Origin: Pseudobacter sp.
GTDB lineage: Bacteria > Bacteroidota > Bacteroidia > Chitinophagales > Chitinophagaceae
Direction of reading: 5' to 3'
Length of the DNA: 64,000 nucleotides
NCBI GenBank assembly: GCA_017849455.1
Contig: JAFIGX010000022.1
Span: forward strand, 620,001-684,000
A program made the position numbers and the translations under genes. Below the pieces are notes generated by a model. The model had not been told where the DNA came from. It saw nothing but the letters and a program-made list of their open reading frames with translations, and ran no database searches. Positions 19,114-28,031 of the stretch are shown here, piece by piece. Positions within the stretch are counted from its first letter, which is position 1. Each line of letters starts with the position of its first letter.

Positions 19114-19257
19114 GTCGTTTGTTGTTGGTGGTTTGGGGGTTGTTGTTCTTCCGGTTTAACAGGTTTTCTTTATTCATAATGGCTGATTAGATCAATTCAA
19201 ATTTATCAAGGCTTCCCGGATCTCAACAACGACCAACAACAAACCACAAACGACAAA
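19114..19257. repeat. Imperfect G/T-rich inverted repeat around the kdp-araC spacer
   Basis: The left arm at 19114-19148 (GTCGTTTGTTGTTGGTGG and on) and the right arm at 19223-19257 (CAACAACGACCAACAAC and on) are built of the same GTTTG, GTTGTT and GTCGTT units in opposite orientation. About 74 bases lie between them. The right arm ends two bases from the stop of the histidine kinase gene and the left arm starts 8 bases before the AraC ATG. The arms pair only imperfectly. It may be a dispersed repeat of the genome or part of a terminator, which cannot be settled here. Confidence 0.5.
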
Positions 19258-19258
19258 T

Positions 19259-20953
19259 CTAATTTTTTACAACCGGCAACGAAAAACCAAACCGGCTGCC
19301 TTCTCCAATATTGCTTTCCACCCAGATGGCGCCGCCCTGCGCTTCGATGAATTCCTTCGAGATGGCCAGTCCCAGGCCAGTACCGCTTTTTTCAAAAGTA
19401 CCGGGCACCTTGAAATACCTGTCGAAAAGGCGGGGCAGGTACTTTTCATCTATTCCCCGGCCATGGTCTTTCACCGTGAAAGAAACTTTGTCGCCCGATA
19501 TGGATGCAGATACTTCCACATCAGACAGCTCAGGCGAATATTTCACCGCATTGGTCAAAAAGTTGATCAGCACCCAGGAAGTCTTTTCCGTATCAGCCTG
19601 GATAGCGGGAAGGCCGGCAGGAACAACTGTACGGATATTGATATTTTTCTGCTGCGCCTGGAATTGCACAGCCTGAACAGCCTGGTCAACGATCCCGGAA
19701 GGTTGTGCAGGCTGGATCTTCAATTGGATATTTCCTGTTTCCACCTGCGACATATTCAGCAATTCACTGGTGATCCTCAGCAACCGATCGGCATCATCGC
19801 GGATGCTCTGCAACAATTCCTGCTGCTCTTTATTCAGGTTACCGACCCTCCTATCATCAAGCAGTTTTGCGCTCATCTTGATGGAGGATATCGGCGTTTT
19901 CAATTCATGGGAAACGGTGGCGATAAAATTCGTCTTCGCTTCATCCAATTCGTGGAAGGGTGTGATATTCCGCAATACGATCACTTCCCCGATCATCTCC
20001 CCCTCATTCCTGACCTCTATATTCTCTTTAATGAAATAGCTTTCCTTCCCGTCGGCAAAGATCTTCAGTTCAGCCCGGCTATCATTCTGCAAAAGTGTTC
20101 GCATCAGGTCGTTCTTCAGCGCTACGTCCGGTGCGTATTTGCCGGTAACTTCCTTTTCACGTAAACCAGTAAGCGCAGCAGCTACAGTATTCATGAACAG
20201 GATATGCCTCTTCTCATCGAACCCGATGATGGCATCACGCATCTGGTTGATCACCGTTTCAATGCGGGTTTTCTCGAATTTGATGCGGGCCAGGGTGCTA
20301 TGCTCATATTCATCGAGCTTTTCGGCCATGATGTTGAAGGCATTGGCCAGGTCACTGAATTCATCTTTCTGGGGCAGGTGAATGCGTTTCGAATAATCCT
20401 TATTGGCAATGGCGCTGATACCGGCCGACAGATGGCTGATCGGGTTACTGATAATGCCGGGAAAATTCACTACCAGTGAAAAAGCGATGAGGGCAAGCGC
20501 CGTGAAGATGATGGCCATCCAGGTGGTGGCTTCCTCAGCCGTATCACTGGCGATCCTGTTCTTGCGGAGAATAGCTTCCTGGTTCAGGTCATTGATGCGT
20601 TGCAGGTATCTGTGTATATTGGTAAAGGCAAGGAAATCGGAAGGGTTGGACCGATAGCGGTCGAAATTCTGCCGCAGCCTGAACGTTGCTTCCTTCTCAC
20701 CCGGCTCGGTGATATTCTGCTCCTGTTGCCGGAGGTTCGTTTCAAAAAACTGCCAGGCCGAGGTATCGGCCGGAAGGCTGTTGAGCGCCTTCAGCATATT
20801 GTTGCTGTATACCAGGGTTTCGTAGTTGTTCTTCAGCACGCGGTCCGCATCATCTTTGAGCCGGCTGATGGAGACCATACCGAATATGCCGAAGACTACG
20901 ATCACCAGGAACAGGAAGCCAATGCCGAGCGATAATTTTGTCTTTAGCCGCAT
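19259..20953 (-). CDS. HAMP/PAS sensor histidine kinase of the kdp locus
   Basis: A 564-residue membrane kinase. Helices at about 5-27 and 147-168 enclose a periplasmic helical domain. A HAMP domain (about 170-225), a PAS domain (about 235-340) and a HisKA domain with FIATVSHELKTPISSIK near residue 345 follow. The ATPase domain has NFLTNAVKYS, DHGRGID and GTGLGLAISKEF. It starts one base after the stop of the truncated KdpD. It probably supplies the kinase half that ordinary KdpD carries on the same chain. It should phosphorylate the NtrC-type regulator at 28032-29381. Confidence 0.9.
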   Translation of the reverse strand: MRLKTKLSLGIGFLFLVIVVFGIFGMVSISRLKDDADRVLKNNYETLVYSNNMLKALNSLPADTSAWQFFETNLRQQEQNITEPGEKEATFRLRQNFDRYRSNPSDFLAFTNIHRYLQRINDLNQEAILRKNRIASDTAEEATTWMAIIFTALALIAFSLVVNFPGIISNPISHLSAGISAIANKDYSKRIHLPQKDEFSDLANAFNIMAEKLDEYEHSTLARIKFEKTRIETVINQMRDAIIGFDEKRHILFMNTVAAALTGLREKEVTGKYAPDVALKNDLMRTLLQNDSRAELKIFADGKESYFIKENIEVRNEGEMIGEVIVLRNITPFHELDEAKTNFIATVSHELKTPISSIKMSAKLLDDRRVGNLNKEQQELLQSIRDDADRLLRITSELLNMSQVETGNIQLKIQPAQPSGIVDQAVQAVQFQAQQKNINIRTVVPAGLPAIQADTEKTSWVLINFLTNAVKYSPELSDVEVSASISGDKVSFTVKDHGRGIDEKYLPRLFDRYFKVPGTFEKSGTGLGLAISKEFIEAQGGAIWVESNIGEGSRFGFSLPVVKN

Positions 20954-20954
20954 C

Positions 20955-22082
20955 TTATGATAAAATTACAATATCGATATCAGCCGCAGCCAGTTTGGTC
21001 AGCAACTGGTTGAAAACCGCCGTGTTCAGGATCACATTGACCAATGAAAGATGGGGTTTGCCGATACAGATCGTGGTCACCTTCTTCTGCTCTGCCATCT
21101 CTATGATCCCTTTGGCAATATTGATATTCTCCACTTTGATCACTTCCCCGCCCAGTTCCGTAGCCAGTTTGAAATTATTGATCAGGTGCCGCTGCAATGC
21201 CAGTCCGATCCGGTTGCCGGATTCTTTCGGCGTTTGCACATACAGCACAAACCATCTCGAATTATAATAGGCCGCCAGCCTGGCTGTTTTGCGGATCACC
21301 ATTTTAGCGATCTCATGATTACTGCTGATACAGGCCATGAACCGTTCTGCTTTCAGATTGTGGTTCCTCGGCAATTCCCGTTCGATCTTGCCTTCCACGG
21401 CAGAAGCCACTTCTTTCAAAGCCAGTTCCCGTAATTGCAGGATCTTCTCCGACTGAAAAAAATTACCAAGGGCTGTAGGGATCTTGTCGTGGGTATATAT
21501 CTTACCTTCTTTCAGTCGGGTGATCAGCTCATCGGCGGTGAGGTCGATGTTCACTACTTCATCGGCCATCTGCAATACGTTGTCAGGTACCCGTTCCGTC
21601 ACCTCGATGCCCGTGATCCCTTTCACAGCCGTGTTCAGGCTTTCGATGTGCTGGATATTTACTGCACTTATCACATTGATACCGGCATTGAGTATATCCA
21701 TTACATCCTGCCAGCGTTTTTCATTCTTGCTGCCTTCTATATTCGTATGGGCCAGTTCATCCACGATCACCACTTCGGGGCGGAGGTTGAGAATGGCCTG
21801 CATGTCCATCTCCTCTAACTCTTTTCCCCTGTAGAATAACTTTCTTCGCGGTATCACCGGCAGTCCTTCAATGAGATCATGGGTTTCTTTCCTGTTATGC
21901 GTCTCGATAAAACCGATCTTCACATCCACTCCATTACGGAGCAGGGTATGCGCTTCCTGTAGCATCCGGTAAGTCTTCCCCACACCGGCGCTCATGCCGA
22001 TATAGATCTTGAACTTACCGCGCCTGGATTGTTTGATCAGGTCCAGGAAATGCTGCGGGTTCTCAGTCGAAGTTTCGGGCAT
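20955..22082 (-). CDS. kdpD: Truncated KdpD: sensor and USP domains without kinase
   Basis: A 375-residue protein. Residues 20-230 form the KdpD cytoplasmic domain with the Walker-like GMSAGVGKT at 29-37 and VVIVDELAHTN near 126-136. Residues 240-375 form a universal-stress-protein domain. The membrane helices, GAF-like part and histidine kinase of the E. coli-type KdpD are missing because the protein ends naturally after the USP domain. The following gene supplies the kinase. In known KdpD the USP domain binds c-di-AMP in some Gram-positives, but nothing here shows that. It would set kdp expression by sensing potassium or nucleotide state. Confidence 0.9.
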   Translation of the reverse strand: MPETSTENPQHFLDLIKQSRRGKFKIYIGMSAGVGKTYRMLQEAHTLLRNGVDVKIGFIETHNRKETHDLIEGLPVIPRRKLFYRGKELEEMDMQAILNLRPEVVIVDELAHTNIEGSKNEKRWQDVMDILNAGINVISAVNIQHIESLNTAVKGITGIEVTERVPDNVLQMADEVVNIDLTADELITRLKEGKIYTHDKIPTALGNFFQSEKILQLRELALKEVASAVEGKIERELPRNHNLKAERFMACISSNHEIAKMVIRKTARLAAYYNSRWFVLYVQTPKESGNRIGLALQRHLINNFKLATELGGEVIKVENINIAKGIIEMAEQKKVTTICIGKPHLSLVNVILNTAVFNQLLTKLAAADIDIVILS

Positions 22083-22114
22083 TCATTTCGGTTTAATATA
22101 GTGCAAGTTAAGAA

Positions 22115-23197
22115 TTAGAAACTTAGCGCCAGTGCTGTTGAAACAAAGGTATTGCTACCAGTAAGCTCATTATTACGTTTGCGGAAATAGTCGTCTTTTC
22201 CGCTCAGGCTTCTCAGTTCAATACGCCATACCGCATTGCTGAACAACTGCCTGTCGTAGTTCACGCTCCAGCCGAATGTTTTGAACCCATTGGGCGTACC
22301 GGAAGCGATGATCACTCCTTTCTCATCATTAAAGTATTCTCCCCGGACTGCTATTCGGTCATTGGCATCCGGGCTGAATTGCAGGATCAGTACAGGAGTA
22401 TACCAGTTATTAAGCTCACTCTTTCCTTTTTGTTTTTGTTCCATTCCATAATCGAAGCCTGCCGTAATGCCGAATTGATCAGTTACCTGGAAAATTCCAT
22501 ATACATTATGATAGTAACGCATCAACCTGGCGCTATCCGGCTTATCACTACCGACGAAAGTGCTGTAGTTGAGCGTAACTTTCGATGATGGCTTATACGT
22601 TACCTGTGTACCGAAAGCAGGTGTGGTATTGCCATCGACCCTGTGAATGCGCTGCCATCCGTTGAGATACATCACTGCGAGATACCATTTTTCATTTTTG
22701 CTGGTGAAGCCAAGTTTGGCGCCTGCTTCGTAATAAGGAGTATTGTCTGCCATCATACTTCGCGTAAGCGTCCAGTTGTCTTTACCAACTGCGCTTTCAA
22801 GACCGATATGGGAAGGCATGATACCCGCATCCAGCCAGAGATTGGCACTCTTTGATAATTTGACGCCTGCATTGGCCTCGAAGATATTTTTCAATACCCC
22901 CGGCTCGGCGGCGAGATTGGCATTCATATAGGTACCTGCACCGATATCCAGATTCGCTCTCAGCCTTTCCGTATTGTAATTTCCTTTCAGGTACCCGAGG
23001 TTGATATTCACTTCATTGCTCCGGTTATAGCTGTAGATGAAACCCGGCCTGGTATTGTTGATTGGTCTGTTGAAATCATACACATAATAAGTTTCGAGAT
23101 AACCGCTTACGGTAAAAGGATTCCTGGGTGTTTCCTGGGCAAAAAGTTGCATAGAAAGCCCTCCGGCCATAACGGCCGACATCATGATCTTTTTCAT
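22115..23197 (-). CDS. Outer-membrane beta-barrel porin (OmpL/BBP2-like) in the kdp operon
   Basis: A 360-residue protein with a signal peptide (residues 1-20, ending LFAQ). Alternating strands follow, with many Tyr, Trp and Gly, and a C-terminal Phe. Motifs such as SGYLETYYVYDFNRP and GIMPSHIGLES are typical of the OmpL-like putative porin family of Bacteroidota. It lies between kdpC and kdpD with gaps of 36 and 32 bases, so it is coexpressed with the pump. It probably lets potassium or small ions cross the outer membrane when external potassium is low. Ion selectivity is inferred from position only. Confidence 0.8.
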   Translation of the reverse strand: MKKIMMSAVMAGGLSMQLFAQETPRNPFTVSGYLETYYVYDFNRPINNTRPGFIYSYNRSNEVNINLGYLKGNYNTERLRANLDIGAGTYMNANLAAEPGVLKNIFEANAGVKLSKSANLWLDAGIMPSHIGLESAVGKDNWTLTRSMMADNTPYYEAGAKLGFTSKNEKWYLAVMYLNGWQRIHRVDGNTTPAFGTQVTYKPSSKVTLNYSTFVGSDKPDSARLMRYYHNVYGIFQVTDQFGITAGFDYGMEQKQKGKSELNNWYTPVLILQFSPDANDRIAVRGEYFNDEKGVIIASGTPNGFKTFGWSVNYDRQLFSNAVWRIELRSLSGKDDYFRKRNNELTGSNTFVSTALALSF

Positions 23198-23233
23198 TGG
23201 TCCTACTTGTTTGTATTATTTGTTTGTGATTAC

Positions 23234-23797
23234 TTATTTCAGTTCATCCAGTGCAATGTTGAGTTGAAGTACATTTACTTTGGCAGGTCCCAGTAAACCG
23301 AGCAAAGGTCTTTCGGTATGTTGGTCTATGAGGCCGATCAGTTTATTCTCGTCCAGCTTCCGGACAGTAGCGATGCGTTTTACCTGCACTTTAGCCGCTG
23401 CGGGCGAAAGATCAGGATCGAGCCCGCTGCCGGATGCAGTGACCAGCTCTGCAGGGATCTCTTCTTTCCTGATGCCGGGATTGTGTACAAGGAATGTATC
23501 GATCCTGTCCTGCACTGTTTTCAGGTAATCGGGATTGGTAGGGCCCTTGTTGGAACCGGCTGAGCCGGCAGCATTGTAATCCACTGCAGAAGGGCGGCCC
23601 CAGAAATATTTATCTTCCGTGAATTTCTGCCCGATATTCGCATATCCCACTACTTTACCATTCACGGAAACGGTTTTCCCTCTACCCTGTCCGGGAGACA
23701 GTTTTCCCACCATGGCAATGAATACCGGGTAGATGATCGAACAGAGAATGATCAGTACCAGTGTGAGCTTCAAAGAGGGCAAAATATATTTTTTCAT
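23234..23797 (-). CDS. kdpC: Potassium-transporting ATPase subunit C
   Basis: A 187-residue protein with one N-terminal membrane helix (about 9-30) and a periplasmic domain. KYFWGRPSAVDYNAAGSAGSN near 63-83 and SGSGLDPDLSPAAAKVQ near 122-138 are the conserved KdpC segments. It stabilises the KdpFABC complex and helps the pump bind ATP or potassium. It begins 20 bases after kdpB. Length and motifs are normal for the family. Confidence 0.96.
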   Translation of the reverse strand: MKKYILPSLKLTLVLIILCSIIYPVFIAMVGKLSPGQGRGKTVSVNGKVVGYANIGQKFTEDKYFWGRPSAVDYNAAGSAGSNKGPTNPDYLKTVQDRIDTFLVHNPGIRKEEIPAELVTASGSGLDPDLSPAAAKVQVKRIATVRKLDENKLIGLIDQHTERPLLGLLGPAKVNVLQLNIALDELK

Positions 23798-23817
23798 TTT
23801 TCAGTTTTTAAGGTCGA

Positions 23818-25872
23818 TTACATAAAGAGCGCCAGGATAAGGTCGATCAGTTTGATCCCGATAAAAGGCACGATCACTCCACCTACTCCATAGATCAAAA
23901 GGTTCCTGCGCAACAGGGCGCTGGCGCCGATCGGTTTATAGGCCACACCGCGTAATGCCAGCGGGATCAGCAGGGGTATGATAATGGCATTGAAAATAAT
24001 GGCCGACAGGATGGCGCTTTGCGGGCTTTTCAGGTGCATGATGTTCAATGCCTGCAAGGCAGGAATGGATGTGATGAACAAGGCAGGAACAATAGCGAAA
24101 TATTTGGCCACATCGTTGGCAATGGAGAAAGTGGTGAGTGTGCCTCTTGTCATCAGTAATTGCTTGCCGATCTCCACGATCTCGATCAGCTTGGTAGGAT
24201 CATTGTCGAGGTCCACCATATTACCCGCTTCCTTGGCGGCCTGTGTGCCGCTGTTCATGGCCACGCCCACATCGGCCTGCGCCAGTGCAGGCGCATCATT
24301 GGTGCCATCGCCCATCATGGCCACCAGCTTACCGCCCAACTGTTCTTTTTTGATATAGTTCATTTTATCTTCCGGCTTCGCCTCTGCAATGAAATCATCC
24401 ACCCCTGCTTTTTGTGCGATATATTTTGCGGTAAGCGGGTTGTCGCCTGTAACCATCACTGTCTTCACGCCCATCTTGCGTAAGCGCTCAAAACGTTCCT
24501 GGATGCCGGGTTTGATGATATCCTGCAATTCGATAACGCCCAGCACATGTTCATTACGACTTACCACCAATGGCGTACCTCCATTCCTGGCTACCTCTTT
24601 CACTTTTTCTTCCGTTTCCAGCGGGAAACCATTCCCCGCTTTCATCACTATTTTTTTAATGGCATCGGAAGCACCTTTGCGGATCCTTGTACCGTCGGGC
24701 CTGTTGATGCCACTGGTGCGTGTTTCAGCCGTGAAGGGAATGAATTCCACTTGTTCATTACCGATAGACGGCGTTTTCAGGCCTTTCGTGTTGGCCAGCT
24801 CGATGATCGATTTTCCTTCCGGCGTTTGATCGGCCAGGGAGGAAAGCATACAGGCTTCCAGGAAAGCGCTCTCACCAATTCCATTGGTAGGCCAGAAATT
24901 GGTGGCCTTGCGGTTACCGATGGTGATGGTGCCGGTTTTATCCAATAATAAGGTATCGAGGTCGCCGGCAGTTTCCACGGCCTTACCGCTCTTGGTGATC
25001 ACATTGGCGCGGAGCGCGCGGTCCATGCCTGCGATACCAATGGCCGACAGCAGTCCGCCGATAGTGGTCGGGATCAGGCAAACGAACAGCGAGATGAACG
25101 CAGCTACCGTGATAGCGGTATTGGCGTAATCCGCAAAAGGTTTCAGTGTTACACATACGACCACAAAAATGATCGTGAAGCTGGCCAGCAGGATCGTCAA
25201 TGCAATCTCGTTGGGTGTTTTCTGCCGGGAAGCGCCTTCTACCAGGGCGATCATTTTGTCCAGGAAACTTTCTCCCGGCTCGGTGGTCACTCTTACCACG
25301 ATCCTGTCTGATAATACTTTGGTGCCGCCGGTAACGGACGATTTATCACCGCCAGCTTCGCGGATCACCGGTGCGGATTCACCAGTGATAGCACTTTCAT
25401 CAACCGTGGCGATACCTTCCACGATCTCACCATCCATCGGGATCATATCTCCGGCTTCACAGAGAAACAGATCGCCTTTGCGCAATTGGGAGGAACGGAT
25501 CAACTTCACTTCGTTCATATAGATCTCTCCCACCACTTCAATCTTTTTGGCAGGAGTATCTTCCCGTGTTCTGCGAAGACTGTCGGCCTGCGCCTTCCCT
25601 CTCGCTTCGGCAATGGCTTCCGCGAAATTGGCAAAGAGAAGTGTCACGAAGAGGATCGCCGTGATAACAATATTGTAGGTAAGGCTGCCCTGTGATGTCT
25701 CTCCGGCTGCGATCCAGCAACAAACACCAATCATGATAATCGTGCCGATCTCCACCGTAAACATGACCGGGTTACGGAACATGGTGGCGGGATTGAGCTT
25801 TACGAACGACTGCTTCAGGGCCGTCATCACCAGGCCGGATGGAAATAAAGCTGTATTCTTAACTCGTTTCAT
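23818..25872 (-). CDS. kdpB: Potassium-transporting ATPase ATP-binding subunit B
   Basis: A 684-residue P-type ATPase. It has the actuator motif TGES at 164-167, the membrane motif IPTTIGGLLSAIG near 267-279, the phosphorylation site DKTGT at D311 and the hinge GDGTNDAPALAQADVGVAMN. The Ser in TGES, the position at which E. coli KdpB can be inhibited by phosphorylation, is present. It hydrolyses ATP to drive potassium import through KdpA. It sits 54 bases after kdpA. Complete and normal in length. Confidence 0.97.
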   Translation of the reverse strand: MKRVKNTALFPSGLVMTALKQSFVKLNPATMFRNPVMFTVEIGTIIMIGVCCWIAAGETSQGSLTYNIVITAILFVTLLFANFAEAIAEARGKAQADSLRRTREDTPAKKIEVVGEIYMNEVKLIRSSQLRKGDLFLCEAGDMIPMDGEIVEGIATVDESAITGESAPVIREAGGDKSSVTGGTKVLSDRIVVRVTTEPGESFLDKMIALVEGASRQKTPNEIALTILLASFTIIFVVVCVTLKPFADYANTAITVAAFISLFVCLIPTTIGGLLSAIGIAGMDRALRANVITKSGKAVETAGDLDTLLLDKTGTITIGNRKATNFWPTNGIGESAFLEACMLSSLADQTPEGKSIIELANTKGLKTPSIGNEQVEFIPFTAETRTSGINRPDGTRIRKGASDAIKKIVMKAGNGFPLETEEKVKEVARNGGTPLVVSRNEHVLGVIELQDIIKPGIQERFERLRKMGVKTVMVTGDNPLTAKYIAQKAGVDDFIAEAKPEDKMNYIKKEQLGGKLVAMMGDGTNDAPALAQADVGVAMNSGTQAAKEAGNMVDLDNDPTKLIEIVEIGKQLLMTRGTLTTFSIANDVAKYFAIVPALFITSIPALQALNIMHLKSPQSAILSAIIFNAIIIPLLIPLALRGVAYKPIGASALLRRNLLIYGVGGVIVPFIGIKLIDLILALFM

Positions 25873-25926
25873 GATAATATATTTTTGAGCAGGGCCTGTG
25901 CGGCCGGCTGCATGGTATGATTGTTC

Positions 25927-27642
25927 TTAGTGCATACTGAAATACTCCGCCAATGGCCCTAGCGCCAGCGCCGGGAAAAACGACAGGGCATTGACGATGA
26001 TGATCACCGCAAAGGTCATGGTCCCGAAAGTGATCGAATCGGTCTTCAGCGTACCACTGGATTCAGGAATGAATTTCTTATTGGCCAGCAGCCCAACAAT
26101 AGCGACCGGCCCGATGATGGGAATATACCTCGACAGGATCAGCACGAAGCCGGTGGAGACATTCCAGAAAATATTGTTATCGCCCAATCCTTCAAAACCA
26201 CTGCCATTATTGGCATTGGAAGAAGTGAACTCGTAGAGCATTTCAGAGAAACCATGGTAGCCGGGATTGTTCAGCCAGGCCGAAGGCTGCACGGCCCAGC
26301 CTATTTCAGGATGATGGGCAAAGAAATAAGCTGCCAGTGCTGTACCTCCTTTCAGCAGGATGGCGGAGAACAGGGTGACGATAGCGGCGATCTTTATTTC
26401 GCGTGCCTCCACTTTATGGCCCATGAATTCCGGTGTGCGGCCCACCATCAAACCCGAAATGAATACGGCGATGATGAGGTAGATCAGGTAATTCAATATA
26501 CCCACACCACAACCTCCGTAGAAGGCATTGATCATCATGCCCAGCAATTCCATCAACCCGGATAACGGCATCGAGCTGTCGTGCATCGAATTCACGGAAC
26601 CGGTGGAGATGATGGTGGTCACGATGCTCCAGTAACCGGAAGCGGCTGGACCGAAGCGCACTTCTTTCCCTTCCATGGCGCCGGTGGGTTGCACAACGCC
26701 CAGCTTTGCGATGGCAGGATTGCCATTGATCTCCCAGTGCATCGTCGGTATCAGCAGGCAGAGCATTCCCACCGTCATCACGCCGAAGATCACATAGGCG
26801 AATTTTTTGCGGTTGATATAAAAGCCCATCGCAAAGATCATGGCAACGGGAATGATCACCTGCGCGATCATTTCGAGCATATTGGTGAAATAGTTGGGAT
26901 TCTCCAACGGGTGCGCCGAGTTGGCCCCGAAATAGCCGCCACCATTGGTACCAAGGTGTTTGATGGCGATAAATCCCGCGGCAGGGCCGCGTGATACCTG
27001 TACTGTGTCGCCCTGCAGTGTAACGATGGAATCCTTGCCATCATAACTGGAAGGAGATCCATTGAAGGTGAGTAATACCGCAATGATTACGCAGAGCGGT
27101 AATAATATCCTGGTAATGGTTTTGGTGAAAATGCTCCAGAAATTGCCCAGGTTGTTGGTGGTCTTTTCTTTCAGGCCATTGAATACGGCCACCAGTGCGG
27201 CCAACCCTGTTGCAGCGCTGACGAATTGCAGGAACATCAGCACGAACATCTGGGTGAAATAGGTAGCGCCCGTTTCCCCGGAATAGTGCTGCAGATTGCA
27301 GTTCACCAAAAAGCTGATGGCCGTATTGAAGGCCAGGTCGGGGGTTTGACCGGGATTGCCATCGGGATTCATGGGCAGGCGCCCCTGGAAGAGCAACAGG
27401 AAGAAAGCATATACGAACCATAATAGATTTATGGTGAGCATGGCTTTCAAAAATTCTTTCCAGTTCATTTTCCGGTTGGGGTCGATGCCGCACATACGAA
27501 AGATGAACCTTTCAACAGGTTCCATGAAATCGGTGAAGGTCTTTTCTCCCTTGTATACCCTGGCAATATATTTTCCCAGCGGGAATGCCAGCAGGATGGT
27601 CAGCAGGAAGGTGACTATCACACCTAATAATTCTGTATTCAT
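25927..27642 (-). CDS. kdpA: Potassium-transporting ATPase subunit A
   Basis: A 571-residue membrane protein with about ten helices that form a channel-like selectivity path. FNTAISFLVNCNLQHYSGE near 104-122, GTNGGGYFGANSAHPLENP near 227-245 and TSSNANNGSGFEGL near 472-485 are the pore-loop signatures of the SKT/KdpA family. It binds and translocates potassium in the inner membrane. It begins 18 bases after the tiny kdpF. Complete. Confidence 0.97.
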   Translation of the reverse strand: MNTELLGVIVTFLLTILLAFPLGKYIARVYKGEKTFTDFMEPVERFIFRMCGIDPNRKMNWKEFLKAMLTINLLWFVYAFFLLLFQGRLPMNPDGNPGQTPDLAFNTAISFLVNCNLQHYSGETGATYFTQMFVLMFLQFVSAATGLAALVAVFNGLKEKTTNNLGNFWSIFTKTITRILLPLCVIIAVLLTFNGSPSSYDGKDSIVTLQGDTVQVSRGPAAGFIAIKHLGTNGGGYFGANSAHPLENPNYFTNMLEMIAQVIIPVAMIFAMGFYINRKKFAYVIFGVMTVGMLCLLIPTMHWEINGNPAIAKLGVVQPTGAMEGKEVRFGPAASGYWSIVTTIISTGSVNSMHDSSMPLSGLMELLGMMINAFYGGCGVGILNYLIYLIIAVFISGLMVGRTPEFMGHKVEAREIKIAAIVTLFSAILLKGGTALAAYFFAHHPEIGWAVQPSAWLNNPGYHGFSEMLYEFTSSNANNGSGFEGLGDNNIFWNVSTGFVLILSRYIPIIGPVAIVGLLANKKFIPESSGTLKTDSITFGTMTFAVIIIVNALSFFPALALGPLAEYFSMH

Positions 27643-27660
27643 TGTCCGGTCAGTTTAGGA

Positions 27661-27741
27661 TTAAAATTTTTCAGGTTTCAGCAGCACGTATACGAGGTAA
27701 ACGAATACCAGTATCGCCACAACGAAAAGTAAGTTCATCAT
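27661..27741 (-). CDS. kdpF: KdpF, small membrane subunit
   Basis: A 26-residue peptide, MMNLLFVVAILVFVYLVYVL and then KPEKF. One membrane helix followed by the KPEKF end is the recognisable KdpF pattern. It stabilises the KdpABC complex. A longer in-frame reading to an ATG at 27891 covers non-conserved sequence and overlaps another short gene, so the start at 27741 (or 27738) is preferred. Confidence 0.85.
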   Translation of the reverse strand: MMNLLFVVAILVFVYLVYVLLKPEKF

Positions 27742-27772
27742 ATCGGTTCTTTTTAATAAGTGATGCCGGTGG

Positions 27773-27856
27773 CTAAACTTTCTCGAAGAAATCGATGCAT
27801 TTGTAGAATAGCCAGAAACATAGCAGGCCGGCAATGAATAATAATAATGTGAGCAT
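27773..27856 (-). CDS. 27-residue membrane peptide upstream of kdpF
   Basis: A short minus-strand reading frame from ATG at 27856 to TAG at 27773. It encodes MLTLLLFIAGLLCFWLFYKC and then IDFFEKV. Residues 2-18 would cross the membrane once and the charged tail would stay in the cytosol. It ends 31 bases before kdpF, in the same direction and in the leader of the kdp structural genes. It differs from KdpF, which is separate and intact. It could be a further pump subunit or a leader peptide. The reading rests on composition and position only. Confidence 0.5.
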   Translation of the reverse strand: MLTLLLFIAGLLCFWLFYKCIDFFEKV

Positions 27857-28031
27857 ATAAAAGGATTTTTAACAGGTGACGCAAACTGCATACCTATGGC
27901 ATCCTATTCAGCGCCAAAACCTGGAAATGCCTGAACAGCAAGGATTTCATTGAACCTTTCCTTGCAGGGAGAACGGGGAGGGTATCGTGGAGGTCTTCCA
28001 TTTTGAAAATGATCTTTTCAAAACGGAGTGC

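Noticed and set aside
27742..27891. Longer start for KdpF
   Set aside because: It would overlap the 27-residue peptide gene and add residues unlike any KdpF. The 26-residue form ending KPEKF is sufficient.
27857..28031. Sigma-54 promoter upstream of the small kdp genes
   Set aside because: A minus-strand TGGCGC at 27916-27911 resembles a -24 element, but no TTGC-type -12 element occurs at the right spacing. Only the regulator type suggests sigma-54 control.
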